This document shows, in pieces, positions 59,311 through 64,000 of a DNA stretch of 64,000 nucleotides. This DNA is from Zestomonas carbonaria (GTDB lineage Bacteria; Pseudomonadota; Gammaproteobacteria; Pseudomonadales; Pseudomonadaceae). Under the pieces are notes generated by a model that saw only the letters and a program-made list of their open reading frames with translations, searched no databases and was not told where the DNA came from. The stretch lies in contig NZ_CAJFCI010000086.1 of the NCBI RefSeq assembly GCF_904061905.1, positions 1 to 64,000 on the forward strand, read 5' to 3'. Each line of letters opens with the position of its first letter. The first letter of the stretch is position 1. The position numbers were made by a program, and so were the translations under genes.

Positions 59311-59580
59311 TTATTCGGGCATGTCCCAGGGATCGAGATCGTAGCCCTGCTGGCTCAGCGCCTCGCGGGACTGCTTGAGTACGCGGGCCAGGCACTCGGG
59401 GTCGCTGTAGATGCTGCTGGAAAGTTGGGTACGGCCGACCAGGCGGGTGCTGGTGCGGTCGATGACGGTGAGGCTGAGTTCGCCGGCGCCATCCTGGGCG
59501 GACCAGGCTACGCACTGGAAAGGTTGAAAGGCACGGCCGGCGATCAAAAGTGCTTCGTTGAAACGGAGCGGGGCGTTCAT
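59311..59580 (-). CDS. Conserved 89-residue protein of unknown function
   Basis: An 89-residue protein with no signal or helix. The central strand-rich part (CVAWSAQDGAGELSLTVIDRTSTRLVGRTQLSSSIY) and the C-terminal acidic end (GYDLDPWDMPE) suggest a small folded domain. No family is recognised. It lies between the DUF1272 gene and the catalase-family gene, on the same strand but with gaps of over 140 bp on one side, so it is probably its own unit. Confidence 0.6.
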   Translation of the reverse strand: MNAPLRFNEALLIAGRAFQPFQCVAWSAQDGAGELSLTVIDRTSTRLVGRTQLSSSIYSDPECLARVLKQSREALSQQGYDLDPWDMPE

Positions 59581-59723
59581 GCGGGCGATTCTCCAAAAGT
59601 ACCCAATGCCGATAGATCACGATTCTCATGATCTGTTATGCATATGGATGATCGGAGTTGACCTGCGAGTCACAATGTGGCGCAAAAATATTCGTCACTG
59701 TCGCATTTTGGTAATAACGACGC

Positions 59724-60860
59724 TCAGAGAGCCGAGTTTCGCTCCTGGCGGTAGGCGCTCACCGCTTCGTACACCGCCTTGCGCAGCCGGTTGATGCCGC
59801 CGATCGGCTTGTGCTCGGGGATGGCGTGCCAGGGGTTGAAGGAGAGGTTGTCGCAGAACAGGTTCTGCCCGGGCGAGTCGAAATCCTGCGGCGGCACGGT
59901 GATCCGGGCGACCGTCTCGAACGGGGAGATGGACTCGTCCCACTCCACGCTGGGGTCCTCGATGGGCATGTAGTGCTCGGGGTTCTGCCGTTGCACCTGC
60001 AATTCGAAGCAGGCCGGCACGCGGTCCAGCGAGAGTTGCTGGTACAGCGCGTTGCGCAGGAAGTTGGGCAGCGCCTGGTTCTGTTCCGGCACTTGATAGG
60101 CGGGGCAGCCGTCCTGCGACGGGATCACCCGGTACTTGATGTTGTGCGGGCCGTACTTGAACGGCGCGATGGAGTTGTAGGTGGTGTCCACCGGGCTTTC
60201 CGGGGCCGGGCTCAGGGTCTTCAGGGCGATCAGCAGGTGACGGACCTCCCACTCGCGCGGGTCCCAGCCGGGGAAGAAGGCCAGCACTTTCTTGCCGTCG
60301 GCCTGAGCGGCGAAATTGCTCTTGTACTCGGCGACGTCGCGAACGAAGAACACCGAGTTGTTGAACATCACGAAGTCCTGCTCGTCCTGGCCGCCGGGCC
60401 GGCTCAGCAGCTTGTCGCCGGGCACGTCGAGCAGCTTGATCGCCATGCCGCGTGCGTCGCGGGCCCGGTCGAACTGCGGGTAGGCGTTGCCGTTGGAGAA
60501 GCGTACCCAGGCCTGCCAGGTCTTGCCGGGCTCGCCGAACACGCCCTGGCGCAGCGTCTCGGGCAGGTCGGCCGCCACGCTGACCTCGGCGCGCACGCAG
60601 CCGTGGGACTTGGCGTGTGCGTCGCGCAGGACGCGGGTGTTGTCGCGGTGCTGTTCGACGATGCGGATGGCGTCATCGATGATCCCGCGGGTCAGTGCGG
60701 CCTCGCCGGCGGGGATTTCCTCTTCGCTGGACACCGGTCCGGAAAACTTCCAGCCGTAATAAAGCTCGCCGACGACCCAGCCACCCAGGCCCAGCGCCAG
60801 CAGAAGGACGACTAGCCGGCCGAGCAGACGGCCGATCCATAGCCAGAATCGTTTCAGCAT
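59724..60860 (-). CDS. Membrane-anchored catalase-family haem protein
   Basis: A 378-residue protein with an N-terminal membrane helix (LLGRLVVLLLALGLGGWVVGEL, about 13-34), so it is placed on the periplasmic side. The catalase-like core has the distal His in DAHAKSHGCVRAEV, the RFSNGNAYPQFD block, GMAIKLLDVPG, and the distal-side Asn region FVMFNNSVFFVRD. It is much shorter than true catalases and lacks their C-terminal domains, the pattern of catalase-related proteins that act on organic or fatty-acid hydroperoxides. It follows the dihaem cytochrome at 9 bp, a likely operon. Confidence 0.85.
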   Translation of the reverse strand: MLKRFWLWIGRLLGRLVVLLLALGLGGWVVGELYYGWKFSGPVSSEEEIPAGEAALTRGIIDDAIRIVEQHRDNTRVLRDAHAKSHGCVRAEVSVAADLPETLRQGVFGEPGKTWQAWVRFSNGNAYPQFDRARDARGMAIKLLDVPGDKLLSRPGGQDEQDFVMFNNSVFFVRDVAEYKSNFAAQADGKKVLAFFPGWDPREWEVRHLLIALKTLSPAPESPVDTTYNSIAPFKYGPHNIKYRVIPSQDGCPAYQVPEQNQALPNFLRNALYQQLSLDRVPACFELQVQRQNPEHYMPIEDPSVEWDESISPFETVARITVPPQDFDSPGQNLFCDNLSFNPWHAIPEHKPIGGINRLRKAVYEAVSAYRQERNSAL

Positions 60861-60869
60861 GACGGTTCC

Positions 60870-62762
60870 TCAGTGAACTTGCGCTACCTGGCCGCTGCAG
60901 AGCGGGCCGGGTGTCCAGGGCCTGGGCTCGACCGGCGTGAGCCTGGCTTCCAGCTCGGCGTTGCCGAGCACTTTCAGGTACTCGATCAGCGCCCAGCGCT
61001 CCAGGGGTTGCAGGCCCCGGCCGATCACGCCCTGGCTGCGGCAGCCGTCGCGGAACTCGTGGCCCTGGTTGCCGTTGCCCTTGATCCGGGTGTCGAACAG
61101 GAATCCGCCGGGGATTTCTTCCGTGCGATAGCCGACGAACTTCGGGTCGTATTCATGGTTGCCTACCCAGAAGCGGCTCGACCTCTCGCTGATGGGCGAG
61201 AGTAACTGGAACAGGTTCGGCACCGAGCCGTTGTGCAGGAACGGTGGCGTCGCCCAGATGCCGTCCAGCGGGCGGGCCTTGTAGCCGCGTTTCTCCTGTA
61301 CCCCGATGGGTAGCCCGAAGCCGTCCATGGCGGGGCGCTCTGCGGCGCTGATGCCGGCGTCCCGGTAGGCGCGGTTCTCGACGTAGGCGGTGAGGTAGGC
61401 CAGGCCCTTGGCGCTGGACAGGCTGGCGAAGTCGATCTGCGCTGGATCGGCGCCGAAGAGCTGCACGCCGAGCTTGCCCAGTTGCTCGTGGGTCCAGCCA
61501 AGCTTGCTGATGTCGAAACGGTGGTCGGCGATGTTGTCGGCGGTGGTCGGGTCGGTGCCGACGATCTCGATCGGCACCACGCGCATGCGCCACTCGGGAT
61601 CGCGGTCCGGCGCGTAGCGGCGATCCTCCGGTTTTGGCGCGGGCGCGTGGCAGTAGGCGCAGTTTTCCTCGTAGAGCGCGCGTCCCTGGCTGGCCAGCTC
61701 GAGGTCGATCGTGCCAAGGATGTCTTCCGGCCAGCGTGGAGCCTTCAGGTGCTTGAGGGTTTCTTCCAGGGTGTGCAGGTCGTGAGGGCGGACGCTGGAG
61801 GCGTAGCGTTCGTCCTCCGGCAGCGGCCGGCCTTCATCGTCGAACAACCGCAGGGTGGCGCCCACGCCCAGGGCTTCGCCGACGTTGCGCGCCATCGGTT
61901 GCATGGCCGAGCCGTTCCACTGCACCCAGTCGAACTTCCAGATATCCCAGAGGTGCGGATAGCTGACCGGGGCGTCGGCTACCCGGTAGTTGGCGGGATC
62001 GATGGCGTCGCCGAACACGCTGTTGGCGATGCGCCCGAAGGCGTCGGTGCGGCCGAAGCCTTCCTCGGTGGGGTACAGGTCGCGGTGCCAGTCGTTGTAG
62101 GCGGTGGCCATCAAGCGGTCGAACACGGCCTTGAAGTCGCGGCGCAACTGGCCGCGCTCCTCGTCATAGCGTTCGCCCAGCACCTGTTTGGCGAAACGCT
62201 TGAACTTCACCGGGTTGTAGTAAGTGAAGGCCATGCTCATGCCCAGGGCCTGGCCGAAGCTGCCGCCGCGCAGGGTGGGCACGGTCGAGGCCAGCGAGTG
62301 CAGGGCGGCGCCGCCGTCGATGCGGATCGCCTTGCCCTGGTAGCGCAGTTCGCCGGAGTGGCAGGCCGAGCAGGTGATGTCCAGGTACTGGTCGCCGGTT
62401 TCGTCGTCGCTGTGGCGGGCGAAGCCGACCGGCAGGTTGCCGGGGTTGAGCGCGCTGGCTTGCTGGTCGGGGTCGACGAGGAAGCCGAAGCGGGCGAGGT
62501 AGGAGGGCTCGGCCAGCCTGTCGCGGGAAAACGGCAGTTCCAGGGCGACGAACCAGTCGTAGCGCAGGCCTTTCACCCGCGTGCCCTGCGGCGTGTAGTA
62601 ATAGGTCTGGCGCGCCTCGGGGCTCCACTGGGAGAGATAGCGCAACTCCGTGGGCGGTTCGTAGGTGGGCAGGTTGGGGCGGGCGATGTAGTAGAGCGGT
62701 ACCGCCAGCGCGACCAGAAGGACGCCCAGGATGAGCGATACGGTGCGGCTGGAGGTGCGCAT
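60870..62762 (-). CDS. Membrane-anchored dihaem cytochrome c, RoxA/oleate dioxygenase-like
   Basis: A 630-residue protein with an N-terminal helix (TVSLILGVLLVALAVPLYYIA, about 7-27), predicted periplasmic. Two covalent haem motifs are present: C131-x2-C134-H135 (CSACH) and C368-x2-C371-H372 (CAYCH), 237 residues apart. The C-terminal block ARPLDGIWATPPFLHNGSVP is typical of the dihaem cytochrome/peroxidase superfamily. The size and layout resemble RoxA rubber oxygenase and the P. aeruginosa oleate 10S-dioxygenase type. The start at 62762 has AAGGA about 9 nt upstream; an alternative is 62816. The catalase-family gene follows at 9 bp. Confidence 0.82.
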   Translation of the reverse strand: MRTSSRTVSLILGVLLVALAVPLYYIARPNLPTYEPPTELRYLSQWSPEARQTYYYTPQGTRVKGLRYDWFVALELPFSRDRLAEPSYLARFGFLVDPDQQASALNPGNLPVGFARHSDDETGDQYLDITCSACHSGELRYQGKAIRIDGGAALHSLASTVPTLRGGSFGQALGMSMAFTYYNPVKFKRFAKQVLGERYDEERGQLRRDFKAVFDRLMATAYNDWHRDLYPTEEGFGRTDAFGRIANSVFGDAIDPANYRVADAPVSYPHLWDIWKFDWVQWNGSAMQPMARNVGEALGVGATLRLFDDEGRPLPEDERYASSVRPHDLHTLEETLKHLKAPRWPEDILGTIDLELASQGRALYEENCAYCHAPAPKPEDRRYAPDRDPEWRMRVVPIEIVGTDPTTADNIADHRFDISKLGWTHEQLGKLGVQLFGADPAQIDFASLSSAKGLAYLTAYVENRAYRDAGISAAERPAMDGFGLPIGVQEKRGYKARPLDGIWATPPFLHNGSVPNLFQLLSPISERSSRFWVGNHEYDPKFVGYRTEEIPGGFLFDTRIKGNGNQGHEFRDGCRSQGVIGRGLQPLERWALIEYLKVLGNAELEARLTPVEPRPWTPGPLCSGQVAQVH

Positions 62763-62790
62763 GGGAATACGTCCTTGTTGTGTTCTTGTT

Positions 62791-62846
62791 AGATGGACGT
62801 TATGCCAGTTGGCCATCTATTGGCAACAGATCGATAAGTGATATCG
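62791..62846. promoter_or_regulatory. Operator-like palindromes before the cytochrome gene
   Basis: AGATGG (62791-62796) and CCATCT (62813-62818) enclose the palindrome GCCAGTTGGC (62804-62813). CGATA-N5-TATCG lies at 62832-62846. All fall just upstream of the cytochrome/catalase operon in the 238-bp divergent intergenic region. The rest of the region is AT-rich (around 62870-62900, with ATAAATTTAT at 62885-62894) and probably holds the promoter of the sigma-54 activator. Confidence 0.4.
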
Positions 62847-63000
62847 GACGCCTGTCTTATTCTCATTACAAGTTATTGATAAATATAAATTTATGAGAAA
62901 AACGTCCAAGGGGTGTCAAAAAAAAGGCTAGCCTCCTGTTTGGTGGTGGAAGTTACTGTTTTTTAATGGAAGTCCAAAATATTGGCGCCAAGGAACGACA

Positions 63001-64000
<1,000 letters not shown>

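Noticed and set aside
59724..60860. Ordinary catalase
   Set aside because: It has a membrane anchor, is about 100 residues shorter than the smallest typical clade enzymes, and lacks their C-terminal regions; called catalase-family only.
62763..63000. Sigma-54 (-24/-12) promoter for the cytochrome operon
   Set aside because: No good GG-N10-GC pair with TGGCA/TTGC context was found on either strand of this region, despite the neighbouring sigma-54 activator.

Overview
The window is high-GC, densely packed gammaproteobacterial chromosome. Gene content and order match a housekeeping stretch known from Pseudomonas aeruginosa: usp-miaE-lpxH-ppiB-glnS-cysS-folD-tRNAs-tig-clpP-clpX-lon-hupB-ppiD-fabI-yej, then mltD-gloB-rnhA-dnaQ-ldcA, fimL-nudC, a cysI region, and metH-cti-nfuA. 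It is probably not P. aeruginosa. From memory of that genome, three loci expected inside this block are missing here: parRS between the tRNA cluster and tig, nhaB after the lysine/cadaverine antiporter, and the tse1/tsi1 pair between metH and cti. The intergenic regions also carry several dispersed palindrome families. A related environmental Pseudomonas is the best guess (inference).

Layout. 1-7.3 kb: stress protein, MiaE, LpxH, cyclophilin, two aminoacyl-tRNA synthetases and FolD. 7.4-7.9 kb: a tRNA-Arg/His/Leu cluster with a clear promoter. 8.0-17.4 kb: the protein quality-control block (trigger factor, ClpP, ClpX, Lon, HU-beta, PpiD) and FabI; clpX and lon are each preceded by a candidate heat-shock (sigma-32) promoter with the same 14-bp spacer. 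17.4-24.8 kb: a five-gene ABC importer operon (Yej type) with two tandem solute-binding proteins. 24.9-29.3 kb: MltD, GloB, a methyltransferase, RNase HI and DnaQ. 29.35-30.15 kb: an 800-bp gene-free mosaic of REP-like palindromes. 30.1-33.8 kb: lysine decarboxylase and its antiporter. 34-44.5 kb: dienoyl-CoA isomerase, FimL, NudC, a TSUP exporter, an SDR/phosphotransferase pair, SCP2, a histidine phosphatase, a SohB-type peptidase and an AcuI-type oxidoreductase. 44.5-48.3 kb: a thioesterase-like gene divergent from a TetR regulator, sulfite reductase (CysI) with its DUF934 partner, and a 39-residue membrane peptide. 48.4-51.7 kb: an orphan periplasmic binding protein, a DUF2970 protein, a 195-bp MITE-like element, an RlmN paralog, a cupin and a DUF1883 protein. 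51.8-58.7 kb: MetH, Cti and NfuA. 58.8-64 kb: an accessory end with a Cys-rich DUF1272 protein, an unknown 89-residue protein, a membrane-anchored catalase-family haem protein next to a membrane-anchored dihaem cytochrome c, and the start of a sigma-54 activator cut by the window end.

The most interesting accessory locus is the catalase-family/dihaem cytochrome pair (59.7-62.8 kb). The cytochrome has the two-CxxCH layout of the RoxA/oleate 10S-dioxygenase type, and catalase-related haem proteins in other bacteria transform fatty-acid hydroperoxides. The pair can therefore be read as a lipid or isoprenoid peroxidation module: one enzyme makes a hydroperoxide and the other converts it. This is a hypothesis. 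Start codons below were chosen by Shine-Dalgarno position and family start, and are often downstream of the longest open frame. Long open frames opposite real genes were treated as shadows and left out.
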